A DNA stretch of 64,000 nucleotides from Flavobacteriaceae bacterium (GTDB lineage: Bacteria > Bacteroidota > Bacteroidia > Flavobacteriales > Flavobacteriaceae): assembly GCA_024640565.1 (NCBI GenBank), contig JAHEET010000002.1:360320-424319 (forward strand). Direction: 5' to 3'. The notes under the pieces are model-generated. The model was given only the letters and a program-made list of their open reading frames with translations, did not search any database and was not told where the DNA came from. The position numbers were made by a program, and so were the translations under genes. This document shows positions 18,028 to 27,097 of the stretch, piece after piece. How positions within the stretch are numbered: the stretch's first letter is position 1; every line of letters starts with the position of its first letter.

Positions 18028-18348
18028 TTATAACATTCCCAATTCTAGTTTTGCTTCTTCACTCATCATTTCTTGCGTCCAGGTAGGGTCAAAAGTAATT
18101 TCTACTTCACAGCTATTAATTTCTTCGATAGCTTTTATTTTTTCCTCAATATCTACGGGTAAACTTTCTGCAACTGGACAGTTTGGAGAGGTTAAGGTCA
18201 TCAATATTTTCGCATTGTATTCTTCCGATACAAAAACATCATAAATTAAACCTAATTCATAAATATCTACAGGAATTTCTGGGTCATAAATGGTCTTTAA
18301 AACACGTACAATCTTATCTCCAATCTCTTCTAACTCTTTATCTGTCAT
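18028..18348 (-). CDS. DUF59/MIP18-family Fe-S assembly factor (SufT/PaaD-like)
   Basis: A protein of 106 residues, essentially one DUF59 domain. The hallmark DPEIPVDIYELGLIYDV (22-38) is present, with the conserved cysteine C57 in LTSPNCPVAE and the tryptophan block FDPTWTQEMM. Members help mature Fe-S proteins, as SufT does in Staphylococcus. It sits 11 bp after sufE in the same direction, followed by DUF2480. This is the tail of the usual flavobacterial suf cluster without sufBCDS in view. Confidence 0.9.
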   Translation of the reverse strand: MTDKELEEIGDKIVRVLKTIYDPEIPVDIYELGLIYDVFVSEEYNAKILMTLTSPNCPVAESLPVDIEEKIKAIEEINSCEVEITFDPTWTQEMMSEEAKLELGML

Positions 18349-18359
18349 TTCTTGTGATC

Positions 18360-18785
18360 TTAATTTGCTAATTTCGTTTGTTGCGCAATTGCGTACAATT
18401 TTATTTGTTTTATCATTGAAACCAAGCCGTTTGCTCTCGTAGGACTTAGATGTTCTTTTAGGCCAATAGCATCTATAAAGTTTGTTTCTGCACTCAAAAT
18501 ATCCGCTGGTTTTTGTCCAGAATATACACGTATTAACAGGGCAGCAATTCCTTTGGTTAAAATGGCATCACTATCTGCAGTATATTTTATGTTGTTGTTC
18601 TCTAACTCAGAATACAGCCAAACTTTGGATTGACATCCTTTAATTAAATTTTCATCTAATTTGAATTGAGCATCAATGATTGGTAGTGATTTTCCCAAAT
18701 CAATCAAATACTGATAGCGATCCATCCAATCATCAAACATCGAAAACTCATCAATAATTTCTTCTTGTATTTCTTTGATAGTCAT
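18360..18785 (-). CDS. sufE: SufE family cysteine desulfuration protein
   Basis: SufE takes the persulfide sulfur from SufS and passes it to SufB during Fe-S cluster assembly. The protein has 141 residues, and the acceptor cysteine is C51 in IKGCQSKVWL. The C-terminal helices (GLKEHLSPTRANGLVSMI) are typical. It is the first gene of a three-gene block with the DUF59 and DUF2480 genes and is divergent from the PfkB kinase gene, 74 bp away. Confidence 0.93.
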   Translation of the reverse strand: MTIKEIQEEIIDEFSMFDDWMDRYQYLIDLGKSLPIIDAQFKLDENLIKGCQSKVWLYSELENNNIKYTADSDAILTKGIAALLIRVYSGQKPADILSAETNFIDAIGLKEHLSPTRANGLVSMIKQIKLYAIAQQTKLAN

Positions 18786-18834
18786 TTTTTAAACTTATTT
18801 TTACGGCTTTAAAAAAAGTGTTTTTTGCACCTTG

Positions 18835-18842
18835 CAAAATTA
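18835..18842 (-). promoter_or_regulatory. -7 promoter element of the sufE block
   Basis: TAATTTTG on the minus strand. A TTTG on the same strand, 22 bp upstream at 18865-18868, lies inside the first codons of the divergent kinase gene, so the two transcription units may interfere at their 5' ends. Confidence 0.45.
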
Positions 18843-18859
18843 CGCATAAAATATAAGAA

Positions 18860-19786
18860 ATGAGCAAACTATTAGCAGTTGGAACTGTTGCTTTTGATGC
18901 AATTGAAACCCCTTTCGGAAAAACAGATAAAATCTTAGGAGGTTCTGGAGCCTATATCGGGTTATCAGCCAGTCAATTTGGGGTAGAAACAGGAGTTGTT
19001 TCTGTCGTAGGAGGTGATTTTCCAGCTTCGTATTTAGAAATGATGAATGCGAGAGGAGTTAATACCGATGGTGTAGAGGTTGTAGAAGATGGAAAGACCT
19101 TTTTCTGGAGTGGAAAATATCATAACGATATGAATTCACGAGATACATTGATTACAGAATTAAATGTCCTTGAAACATTTACCCCCGTTGTTCCAGCATA
19201 TTTTAAAGATGCTGCGATTGTAATGTTGGGAAATTTACACCCACTTACTCAAGCTTCTGTATTAGACCAAATGACAGAAAGACCAAAATTAGTGGTTTTG
19301 GATACCATGAATTTTTGGATGGACATTGCTTTGGAAGACCTACATACGGTATTAAAAAGAGTAGATGTTATTACTATTAATGATGAAGAAGCGAGACAAC
19401 TTTCTGGAGAATATTCTTTAGTAAATGCCGCTAAAAAAATTCATTCAATGGGGCCAAAGTACGTGGTAATAAAAAAAGGAGAGCATGGTGCGTTGTTGTT
19501 TCATGAGGAGAAAATGTTTTATGCCCCAGCATTGCCATTGGCAGAAGTATTTGACCCAACCGGGGCAGGAGATACTTTTGCAGGAGGTTTTTGTGGGTAT
19601 TTAGCAAAAACAGCAGATATTTCTTTCGAAAATATGAAAAATGCGATTATATTTGGTTCTAACTTGGCTTCTTTCTGTGTAGAGCAGTTTGGAACAGACC
19701 GAATGCAAACGCTCACAGCAGATGAAGTTAAAACACGTTTGCAAGCTTTTAAAGATTTAACTCAATTTGATATAAAATTAGCTTAA
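18860..19786 (+). CDS. PfkB family carbohydrate/nucleoside kinase
   Basis: A ribokinase-fold sugar kinase of 308 residues. The N-terminal glycine pair (ILGGSGAYIGLSASQFG) and the ATP/catalytic signature DPTGAGDTFAGGF (about 232, with the catalytic Asp in GAGD) are complete. The substrate is not evident; ribokinase, adenosine kinase and inosine kinase all belong here. It stands directly before a PurF-like gene, and the pairing would fit a nucleoside or ribose-phosphate role, but this is inference. A strong terminator separates the two. Confidence 0.88.
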   Translation: MSKLLAVGTVAFDAIETPFGKTDKILGGSGAYIGLSASQFGVETGVVSVVGGDFPASYLEMMNARGVNTDGVEVVEDGKTFFWSGKYHNDMNSRDTLITELNVLETFTPVVPAYFKDAAIVMLGNLHPLTQASVLDQMTERPKLVVLDTMNFWMDIALEDLHTVLKRVDVITINDEEARQLSGEYSLVNAAKKIHSMGPKYVVIKKGEHGALLFHEEKMFYAPALPLAEVFDPTGAGDTFAGGFCGYLAKTADISFENMKNAIIFGSNLASFCVEQFGTDRMQTLTADEVKTRLQAFKDLTQFDIKLA

Positions 19787-19790
19787 TTTT

Positions 19791-19818
19791 AATCCGCTGT
19801 TTTACTGCGGATTTTTTT
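19791..19818 (+). terminator. Rho-independent terminator after the PfkB gene
   Basis: AATCCGC (19791-19797), nine-base loop, GCGGATT (19807-19813), then a T run. It is a perfect seven-bp stem. Confidence 0.88.
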
Positions 19819-19866
19819 TTACAATAACACAACGATTAACAACAGACAACTAAAACCAAACGACTA

Positions 19867-21765
19867 ATGAGTGACGCTATCAAACACGAATGTGGAATTG
19901 CACTTGTTCGATTAAAAAAACCTTTACAATTTTACAAAGATAAATACGGTTCATCTTTTTACGGAATCAACAAAATGTATTTATTAATGGAGAAGCAGCA
20001 CAATCGCGGTCAGGATGGCGCTGGTTTTGCAAGTGTAAAATTTAATGTCGCCCCTGGGACAAGATACGTAAGTAGAGTTCGGTCAAATAAATCGCAGCCA
20101 ATTCAAGATATATTTGGACAAATAAACGAACGCCTTAACGGAGTTTTTGAACATAACCCTGATAAAAAAGACGATGTTGCCTGGCAAGAAGAAAACATGC
20201 CCTACATTGGAAACTTGTTTCTTGGACACGTTCGGTATGGTACCTTTGGTAAAAATAGTATCGAAAGTGTGCATCCTTTTATGCGTCAAAGTAATTGGCG
20301 TCATCAAAACTTAATTGTTGCTGGAAACTTTAACATGACCAACTCGAATCAGTTGTTAGACGAATTAGTTGAGTTGGGACAACATCCAAAGGAGTTTACA
20401 GATACAGTTACTGTAATGGAGAAAATTGGGCATTTTTTAGAAGATGAGGTGGCCAGTTTGTATGCAAGAGCAAAAGAAAAAGGCTTTAGTAAAAAAGACG
20501 CGTCCCCTTTTATTGAAGAACATTTAGATTTGCAAAATGTTTTAAAAAGATCTGCAAAAAACTGGGATGGTGGTTATGCAATGGCAGGTTTAGTAGGGCA
20601 TGGAGATGCTTTTGTTTTAAGAGATCCCAATGGAATACGACCTACTTTTTTCTATGAAGATGATGAAGTTGTTGTAGTCGCATCTGAAAGACCTGTAATA
20701 CAAACGGTTTTTAATGTAAAAATTGAAGCGGTTAAAGAATTGGAAAGAGGCCATGCATTAATTATCAAAAAAAATGGTAAAACCTCTATTGAAGCTGTAC
20801 TGGATCAACAAGAGAAAAAAGCCTGTTCTTTTGAACGCATTTATTTTTCGAGAGGGAGTGATGCTAGCATCTATGAAGAACGAAAGAATTTAGGAAAACT
20901 CGTCTTTCCACAAATTTTAAACTCTATTGATTCAGATATCGCAAACACCGTATTTTCATACATTCCAAATACTGCAGAAACGTCATTTTATGGAATGACA
21001 GAAGCCGCAGAAGATTTATTAAACCAACAAAAAACTGCAAAGATTTTGGCAGGTGGCAAAGCATTGTCTGCAGAAAAAGTAACGCAAATTTTATCGGAAA
21101 GAGCTCGTTTTGAAAAGATCGCAATTAAAGATGTGAAATTAAGAACCTTCATTGCCGATGACAGCAGTAGAGATGATTTGATAGAGCATGTGTATGATGT
21201 TACTTATGGTGTCGTAAAGCCTACAGACAACTTGGTAATTATTGATGATAGTATTGTCCGTGGAACTACATTGAAAAAAAGTATTATTAAAATCTTAGAC
21301 AGATTAACCCCTAAGAAAATTATTGTTGTTTCTTCTGCACCACAGATTCGTTATCCAGATTGTTATGGAATCGATATGGCTAGAATTGATGCTTTTATCG
21401 CTTTTAAAGCAGCGATCGAATTACTAAAAGATACCAATCAATATAATATTGTTGATCTCGTTTATAAAAAATCGAAAGCGCAACATGGAAAAGCAGATGC
21501 AGAAATCATCAATTATGTGAAGGAAATTTATGCTCCTTTTACATCAGCAGAGATTTCTGTAAAAATTGCAGAAATGTTGAAAACAAAAGATATCAAAGCA
21601 GAAATTGAAGTTATTTATCAATCTGTTGAGAACCTACACCTAGCATGTCCAGACAATTTGGGAGATTGGTATTTCACAGGAAATTACCCAACACCAGGAG
21701 GAAATCGGGTGGTAAATCAGGCGTTCATTAACTTCTATGAAGGCAATGATAAAAGAGCCTATTAA
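19867..21765 (+). CDS. Long PurF-like amidophosphoribosyltransferase
   Basis: PurF enzymes use glutamine to aminate PRPP, the first step of purine synthesis. This protein has 632 residues, well above the ~470-505 of E. coli or Bacillus PurF. The Ntn-type nucleophile would be Cys9 (KHECGIALVRL), so eight residues must be removed, like the Bacillus propeptide. NRGQDGAGFASV and RYGTFG complete the glutaminase half. The PRPP loop VIIDDSIVRGTT is intact. Extra length comes from insertions in the glutaminase half and a ~120-residue C-terminal extension ending FYEGNDKRAY. No 4Fe-4S cysteine set is obvious. It may be the sole PurF or a paralogue. Confidence 0.87.
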   Translation: MSDAIKHECGIALVRLKKPLQFYKDKYGSSFYGINKMYLLMEKQHNRGQDGAGFASVKFNVAPGTRYVSRVRSNKSQPIQDIFGQINERLNGVFEHNPDKKDDVAWQEENMPYIGNLFLGHVRYGTFGKNSIESVHPFMRQSNWRHQNLIVAGNFNMTNSNQLLDELVELGQHPKEFTDTVTVMEKIGHFLEDEVASLYARAKEKGFSKKDASPFIEEHLDLQNVLKRSAKNWDGGYAMAGLVGHGDAFVLRDPNGIRPTFFYEDDEVVVVASERPVIQTVFNVKIEAVKELERGHALIIKKNGKTSIEAVLDQQEKKACSFERIYFSRGSDASIYEERKNLGKLVFPQILNSIDSDIANTVFSYIPNTAETSFYGMTEAAEDLLNQQKTAKILAGGKALSAEKVTQILSERARFEKIAIKDVKLRTFIADDSSRDDLIEHVYDVTYGVVKPTDNLVIIDDSIVRGTTLKKSIIKILDRLTPKKIIVVSSAPQIRYPDCYGIDMARIDAFIAFKAAIELLKDTNQYNIVDLVYKKSKAQHGKADAEIINYVKEIYAPFTSAEISVKIAEMLKTKDIKAEIEVIYQSVENLHLACPDNLGDWYFTGNYPTPGGNRVVNQAFINFYEGNDKRAY

Positions 21766-21770
21766 TGCCA

Positions 21771-21802
21771 TTTGTTTGCTTTTTAAGAAACTATTATCTT
21801 TG
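21771..21802 (+). promoter_or_regulatory. Promoter of the lemA-M48 operon
   Basis: TTTG (21771-21774), 20-bp spacer and TATCTTTG (21795-21802) fit the Bacteroidota consensus closely. It begins 6 bp after the previous stop codon. Confidence 0.7.
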
Positions 21803-21825
21803 AGAAACTCAAAAAATAAATTTCT

Positions 21826-22389
21826 ATGTCAACAACAATTAGTATCCTAGTATCTGTTGTTATTTTGTTATTGCTGCTGATTTCTTTTTACAATCGATTA
21901 GTGAAGTTGCGAAATAACAGAGAAAATGCTTTTGCAGATATCGATGTGCAACTAAAGCAACGTCATGATTTAATTCCCCAGTTATTAGAAACGGTGAAAG
22001 GGTATATGAAACATGAAGAAAAAGTTTTGTTTCATGTTACTGCGGCAAGATCTGGCGCAATAAATGCATCGACGATTAGCGAGAAGATAGCAGCTGAAAA
22101 TCAATTATCTGCTGCTTTAAGTGGTTTGAATATTGCCGTAGAGGCCTATCCAGATTTAAAGGCAAGTAGTAATTTTATGCAGTTTCAGGAGGAAATTTCA
22201 GATATTGAAAATAAATTATCTGCAGTGAGAAGATTTTTTAATTCTTCCACAAAAGAATACAACAATGCCGTAGAAACTTTCCCCTCTAATGTAATTGCAG
22301 GGATGTTCTCCTTCAAAAAAGAACCCATGTTTGACCTTGGTCTTGCACAAAGAAAGCAATTGGACGAAGCGCCAAATATTAGTTTTTAA
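21826..22389 (+). CDS. LemA family protein
   Basis: A protein of 187 residues with a single N-terminal membrane anchor (TISILVSVVILLLLLISFY) followed by a long helical bundle. The signatures RENAFADIDVQLKQRHDLIPQL and YPDLKASSNFMQFQEEIS are diagnostic of LemA. The bulk is expected to face the periplasm or extracytoplasmic side. Function is unclear, but LemA is widely coupled to M48 metalloproteases, as here: the next gene starts 3 bp later. Confidence 0.93.
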   Translation: MSTTISILVSVVILLLLLISFYNRLVKLRNNRENAFADIDVQLKQRHDLIPQLLETVKGYMKHEEKVLFHVTAARSGAINASTISEKIAAENQLSAALSGLNIAVEAYPDLKASSNFMQFQEEISDIENKLSAVRRFFNSSTKEYNNAVETFPSNVIAGMFSFKKEPMFDLGLAQRKQLDEAPNISF

Positions 22390-22392
22390 ATC

Positions 22393-23349
22393 ATGAAATA
22401 TGTTGGGTTACAATCTCAAATAAGGAAAAACAATTACAAATCGATTGCGCTCCTTATTGCTTTTCCACTATTATTACTTGGGTTGGTTTGGCTTTTTTTC
22501 TTCATTTCTATTTATTATCTAACAGATGAAGGGACAGCAATTCCAATTTCAACGATCAATAATTCCTTTTTAACAACGATTCCATTTGTCTTAATCGGGG
22601 TTGCTATTTGGTTTTTGATTGCATGGTTTTATCATTCTTCAATGATTCAAAAGGCAACCGCTGCGAATTCTTTGGCACGGAAAGAAAACAAAAGAGTGTA
22701 TAATTTAGTTGAAAACCTATGCATTTCCCAAGGGATGAAGATGCCTCAGATTTTTGTGATCGAAGATGATTCATTAAATGCATATGCGAGCGGATTGAGC
22801 GATAAAACATTTGCCGTAACTTTATCTCGAGGAATAATAAACAAACTGGACGACGACGAGTTGGAAGCTGTAATTGCGCATGAACTCACGCATATTATCA
22901 ATCGAGACGTGCGCCTTTTAATTGTATCTATTATTTTTGTAGGTATTTTTGCATTTGTCACCGAATTGGCCTTTAGGTCTGTGCTCTATGGAAGAGGCGG
23001 GAGCCGAGGTAAAAAAGAAGGCGGCGCTGTTTTTGTCATCTTGCTTTTAGGGGTTATAGGACTCCTATTGTCTACCTTTTTTAGATTTTCGCTATCGCGA
23101 AAACGAGAGTTTTTAGCCGATGCAGGTGCTGCCCAAATGACAAAAAAACCACTGGCTCTTGCCAACGCATTGCAAAAAGTTTCCGAAGATCCATGGATTG
23201 AAGCAGTAAAAAGAGCCGATGTAGCTCAGCTATTTATAGAGCATCCTACAAAAAAGAAAGAAAGTAAATCTCTGGTTACTTTTTTTAATGGCTTGTTTGC
23301 AACACATCCACCGATAAAAGATCGGATTCAAGTTTTAAAACAATTTTAA
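22393..23349 (+). CDS. M48 family metalloprotease, HtpX-like
   Basis: An integral-membrane zinc protease of 318 residues. Two N-terminal membrane segments (~20-45 and ~62-80) come before the catalytic HELTH motif (about 161-165 in AVIAHELTHIINRD). Two further segments follow, and then the third zinc ligand region REFLADAGAAQM. HtpX-type proteases degrade misfolded membrane proteins. The C-terminal ATHPPIKDRIQVL motif is typical. It is co-transcribed with lemA. Confidence 0.93.
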   Translation: MKYVGLQSQIRKNNYKSIALLIAFPLLLLGLVWLFFFISIYYLTDEGTAIPISTINNSFLTTIPFVLIGVAIWFLIAWFYHSSMIQKATAANSLARKENKRVYNLVENLCISQGMKMPQIFVIEDDSLNAYASGLSDKTFAVTLSRGIINKLDDDELEAVIAHELTHIINRDVRLLIVSIIFVGIFAFVTELAFRSVLYGRGGSRGKKEGGAVFVILLLGVIGLLLSTFFRFSLSRKREFLADAGAAQMTKKPLALANALQKVSEDPWIEAVKRADVAQLFIEHPTKKKESKSLVTFFNGLFATHPPIKDRIQVLKQF

Positions 23350-23350
23350 T

Positions 23351-23383
23351 AAAAAACCCGAAGCCATTTGCTTCGGGTTTTTT
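23351..23383. terminator. Strong bidirectional terminator between convergent genes
   Basis: AAAAAACCCGAAGC (23351-23364), loop CATTT, and its exact complement (23370-23383). It is a 14-bp perfect stem with A/T ends that can stop transcription from either side, between the protease and the superoxide dismutase genes. Confidence 0.93.
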
Positions 23384-23409
23384 ATGCGTTTCGTTAAGGA
23401 AACTATGGG

Positions 23410-24018
23410 TTACTTTGCAGCTGCATAACGTCTTGCAACTTCATTCCAGTTTACTACATTAAAAAAGGCATTGATATAGTCAGGTCTTCTGTTTTGGTAG
23501 TTAAGGTAATAAGCGTGTTCCCAAACATCCAATCCTAAAATTGGTGTTCCTCCACAACCTACACCAGGCATTAAAGTATTGTCTTGATTTGGAGTAGAAC
23601 AAACCGAAACCTTTCCATCTTTGTGAACACACAACCAAGCCCATCCAGAACCAAATTGAGTAGCAGCAGCTTTAGAAAAAGCGTCCATAAAAGCTTCTTC
23701 AGAACCAAAAGCAGCCTCAATAGCAACTTTTAATTCTCCAGAGAGTGTTCCTTTGTCATTTGGATTCATTACCGACCAGAATAATGAGTGGTTGTAAAAA
23801 CCACCACCATTATTTCTTACCGCAGCATTACTCATGTCGAGATTTGATAAGATAGCTTCAATAGATTTTCCTTCCAATGCTGTTCCTTCAATTGCTCCAT
23901 TTAATTTTGTGGTATATCCATTGTGGTGTTTTGTATGGTGAATTTCCATAGTTCTTGCATCAATGTTTGGTTCTAATGCGTCGTACGCATAACCTAATTC
24001 TGGTAATTTAAAAGCCAT
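23410..24018 (-). CDS. sodA: Superoxide dismutase, Fe/Mn family (Mn-type residues)
   Basis: A cytoplasmic dismutase of 202 residues. The metal ligands are H27, H77, D164 and H168 (DVWEHAYYL). The glutamine supplied from the C-terminal domain (TPNQDNTLM) and the glycine-rich [11 protein letters not shown] segment point to Mn preference rather than Fe, although cambialistic enzymes exist. No signal peptide. It is monocistronic with a bidirectional terminator downstream. Confidence 0.93.
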   Translation of the reverse strand: MAFKLPELGYAYDALEPNIDARTMEIHHTKHHNGYTTKLNGAIEGTALEGKSIEAILSNLDMSNAAVRNNGGGFYNHSLFWSVMNPNDKGTLSGELKVAIEAAFGSEEAFMDAFSKAAATQFGSGWAWLCVHKDGKVSVCSTPNQDNTLMPGVGCGGTPILGLDVWEHAYYLNYQNRRPDYINAFFNVVNWNEVARRYAAAK

Positions 24019-24129
24019 TTTTTTTATGTTTAAGAGTTAATATACTTTTTGTGCATGTAAATTTAACCATAATTAAACGGTTCTACAAGAAGTTTGCTTT
24101 TTGATAATTTATAGTGAAATAGAAGATGT

Positions 24130-25140
24130 TTATTCTTTGAATTTTTGCATAAATTCTTGTGCTTTTTCTACCATGTTTTTGCTCCCACAAATAAAGGGTA
24201 CTCTTTGGTGAAGTTCCAATGGTGTTATTTCCATGATACGGTTGTATCCATCAGATGCGATACCATTTGCTTGCTCTGCTATGAAAGCCATTGGGCTGCA
24301 TTCATACAATAAACGGAGTTTTCCTTTTGGGTTCTTTGTGCTTTTTGGATACATATAAATACCTCCTTTTATCATATTTCTATGAAAGTCAGAAACCAAA
24401 GAACCAATATATCTACTGGTATAGGGTCTGTCTTCTTCTTCTGACTGGCAATATTTAATGTATTTTTTAATTCCTTCAGGAAAATCGAAATAGTTTCCCT
24501 CATTTATAGAGTAAATCTGTCCATCCTCAGGATATTGCATGTTCGGATGTGATAAATACCAACTCCCCAAGGCAGGGTTTAACGTAAATCCATTTACCCC
24601 TTTTCCAGTAGTATATACCAACATGGTAGAGGTTCCATAAACAACATAGCCCGCGGCAACTTGTTTGTCACCTGTTTGTAGGAAATCCTTTAATTCTACT
24701 GGGGTACCCACTGGAGTAATGCGTCTGAAAATAGAAAAAATGGTTCCCACAGAAACATTTACATCAATATTAGACGAACCATCCAAAGGATCAATTAATA
24801 CAACATATTTATTTTGGTGTCGTTCATCTTGGCTATTAATTGTAATGAAATCATCTTCTTCTTCACTCGCAATTCCACAAACAATATTTCTATCTGTCAT
24901 GGTTTGTATAAAAACAGCATTGGCATAGACATCTAATTTTTGTTGGTCTTCACCTTGTATATTTGTATCGCCAGCAGCACCGGTAATATCTACCAAGCCT
25001 GCTTTGTTCACTTCATGGTTTACGACTTTGGCAGCCAATCTGATTGAATTTAGTAATCTTGAGAGTTCTCCTGAAGAATATTGAAAATCACTTTGGTTTT
25101 CGATGATAAATTCTCCTAAAGTTTGATTTTTTTTAGCCAT
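24130..25140 (-). CDS. fbp: Fructose-1,6-bisphosphatase class 1
   Basis: A gluconeogenic phosphatase that removes the C1 phosphate of fructose-1,6-bisphosphate. The metal-binding signature [14 protein letters not shown] and the upstream EEEDDF are complete, and the C-terminal [15 protein letters not shown] substrate segment is present. The start [16 protein letters not shown] at 25140 is the family norm; the frame is also open from ATG 25152 (four extra residues). Length (336) fits class 1. Together with the class II aldolase at 44 kb it covers the gluconeogenic end of glycolysis. Confidence 0.95.
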   Translation of the reverse strand: MAKKNQTLGEFIIENQSDFQYSSGELSRLLNSIRLAAKVVNHEVNKAGLVDITGAAGDTNIQGEDQQKLDVYANAVFIQTMTDRNIVCGIASEEEDDFITINSQDERHQNKYVVLIDPLDGSSNIDVNVSVGTIFSIFRRITPVGTPVELKDFLQTGDKQVAAGYVVYGTSTMLVYTTGKGVNGFTLNPALGSWYLSHPNMQYPEDGQIYSINEGNYFDFPEGIKKYIKYCQSEEEDRPYTSRYIGSLVSDFHRNMIKGGIYMYPKSTKNPKGKLRLLYECSPMAFIAEQANGIASDGYNRIMEITPLELHQRVPFICGSKNMVEKAQEFMQKFKE

Positions 25141-25269
25141 GATTTCTTGCATTATACGGGTGCAAAGATGCTGTTTTTTTTAAAATTACTACAACGATTT
25201 CGGACTTTTTTAGTGCTAAGGTTTAATTTTAGACAAATTTCTTTTTCTCGTTATTATTCAGCATTAATT

Positions 25270-25298
25270 TTTGATTCTTTTGAAATCATTTACCTTTG
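25270..25298 (+). promoter_or_regulatory. Promoter of the acetyltransferase-aspartate kinase operon
   Basis: TTTG (25270-25273), 17-bp spacer and TACCTTTG (25291-25298), ending 19 bp before the ATG at 25318. Confidence 0.5.
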
Positions 25299-25317
25299 AT
25301 TTTGTAAAAAACAAATC

Positions 25318-25800
25318 ATGAGTTTTATTATAAGAGAAGCGAAACATCAAGATGCAGAAGCTGTTTTAAAATTAATCACAGAATTGGCTGTTTTTGAAAA
25401 AGAACCAAACGCTGTAGAGATAACAGTTGCCGATATTGAAAAAGATGGTTTTTCTGACCGTCCAAAATTTAAGATTTTTGTTGCCGAAGAAGCCTCCTCA
25501 ATTATTGGTATTGCACTTATTTACATGCGATATTCTACTTGGAAAGGACCGATTGTGCATTTAGAAGATCTAATTGTTACTGAGAAAAAAAGAAAACTTG
25601 GGGTTGGAAAAGCACTGTATACGAGTGTTTTAAAATATGCGTATGGACTTGGTGTAAAAAGAGTTTCATGGGAAGTCATCGATTGGAATACAAATGCCAT
25701 TGATTTTTATGAAAGCACAGGAGCCACTATTTTAAGTGATTGGTCCGTAGTGCAGATGTCAGAAGAGAACTTAGAGAAATTTGTGCAAAATAATTCGTAA
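25318..25800 (+). CDS. GNAT family N-acetyltransferase
   Basis: A GNAT protein of 160 residues. The acetyl-CoA pyrophosphate loop is KKRKLGVGKALY, after the conserved strand VHLEDLIVTE. The C-terminal VSWEVIDWNTNAIDFYESTG is typical of the diamine/small-amine acetyltransferase group, so a small amine substrate is plausible but not shown. Its stop overlaps the aspartate kinase ATG by one base, so the two are translationally coupled. Confidence 0.88.
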   Translation: MSFIIREAKHQDAEAVLKLITELAVFEKEPNAVEITVADIEKDGFSDRPKFKIFVAEEASSIIGIALIYMRYSTWKGPIVHLEDLIVTEKKRKLGVGKALYTSVLKYAYGLGVKRVSWEVIDWNTNAIDFYESTGATILSDWSVVQMSEENLEKFVQNNS

Positions 25801-27056
25801 TGAAAATTTTTAAATTTGGTGGGGCTTCCATAAAAGATGCCGAAGGGGTTAAAAACCTTGTAAAGGTAGTAGAACAAAATGGGAATGACAACACCCTGGT
25901 AGTTATCTCTGCTATGGGTAAAATGACCAATGCATTTGAAGCGTTAATTGACGCTTATTTTTATAAGCAAGATACTTTTGAAGCTAAGCGAAATCATGTA
26001 GAAAGTTTTCATAGAAACATGATGGATGAATTATTTGAAAAAGAGAATGAAATATACCTGCTAGTGGATACTCTTTTTGAAGAGTTGGACTGGTTTTTAA
26101 ATAGAAATACCTCGCAACGATATAATTATGTGTACGATCAAATTATTTGTTTTGGAGAGCTATTGTCAACACGAATAGTAAGCGCCTACTTAAAAACAGT
26201 TCAAATAGAGAACAATTGGTTGGATGTTCGAAATTATATAAAAACGGATAGTAATTATAGGGATGCAAAAGTAAATTGGACGTTGACCCAACAAATAATC
26301 ACCAACAAGGTAGCTACCAATCAGCTTAATGTTACACAAGGATTTTTGGCAGGAAATGATACCGAAAACACCACCACCCTTGGTAGGGAAGGATCCGATT
26401 ATACTGCAGGCATTTTTGCCTATTGTTTGAATGCTGAAAGTGTTACTATTTGGAAAGATGTTCCGGGAGTTTTAAATGCAGATCCGAGAGTGTTTGATGA
26501 GACCACTTTGCTATCGCAAATTTCATATGAAGAAGCAATAGAAATGGCTTTTTATGGTGCGTCAGTAATTCATCCAAAAACAATACAACCTCTCCAGAAC
26601 AAAGAAATTCCGTTGTTTGTAAAATCTTTTTTAAATCCAACAGTACCAGGAACAATGGTTTCTAAAGGGGCAACACTCATTCCCTATATTCCTTGTTTTA
26701 TTGTGAAGAAAAATCAGGTATTTGTCTCTATATCCACCAATGATTTTTCTTTTATGGTAGAAAATAACTTGAGTTATATTTTTAAAAAACTACACGATTA
26801 TAAATTAAAAGTGAATTTAATACAAAATTCAGCAATTAGTTTTTCTGTTTGTGTAGATAATAAGTTTGGCAATTTTGATGCTTTTTTTACAGCATTAAAA
26901 CACGAATTTAAAATTGAATTTCAAAAAGAAGTAGACGTATATACCATTCGTCATTTTAATACTACATCTAAAGACGCAATAACTAAATTGGGGAGAACGT
27001 TATTATCGCAAACCAACAAAGAAACCATTCAAATTGTTTTAAAGAAAAAAGAATAA
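25800..27056 (+). CDS. Aspartate kinase, monofunctional
   Basis: This enzyme phosphorylates aspartate, opening the lysine/threonine/methionine route. It has 418 residues. The N-terminal KFGGASIKD nucleotide loop and the substrate segment TTLGREGSDYTAGIFAY are conserved, followed by VWKDVPG-like IWKDVPGVLNADPR. The C-terminal ~130 residues form the ACT-type regulatory part, shorter and more divergent than in E. coli LysC (449 residues). It is not fused to homoserine dehydrogenase, unlike ThrA. It follows the GNAT gene with a one-base overlap. Confidence 0.9.
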   Translation: MKIFKFGGASIKDAEGVKNLVKVVEQNGNDNTLVVISAMGKMTNAFEALIDAYFYKQDTFEAKRNHVESFHRNMMDELFEKENEIYLLVDTLFEELDWFLNRNTSQRYNYVYDQIICFGELLSTRIVSAYLKTVQIENNWLDVRNYIKTDSNYRDAKVNWTLTQQIITNKVATNQLNVTQGFLAGNDTENTTTLGREGSDYTAGIFAYCLNAESVTIWKDVPGVLNADPRVFDETTLLSQISYEEAIEMAFYGASVIHPKTIQPLQNKEIPLFVKSFLNPTVPGTMVSKGATLIPYIPCFIVKKNQVFVSISTNDFSFMVENNLSYIFKKLHDYKLKVNLIQNSAISFSVCVDNKFGNFDAFFTALKHEFKIEFQKEVDVYTIRHFNTTSKDAITKLGRTLLSQTNKETIQIVLKKKE

Positions 27057-27097
27057 GCTTATTTTTTACGGCATAGAAAAATGTTTCGATAAGATTT

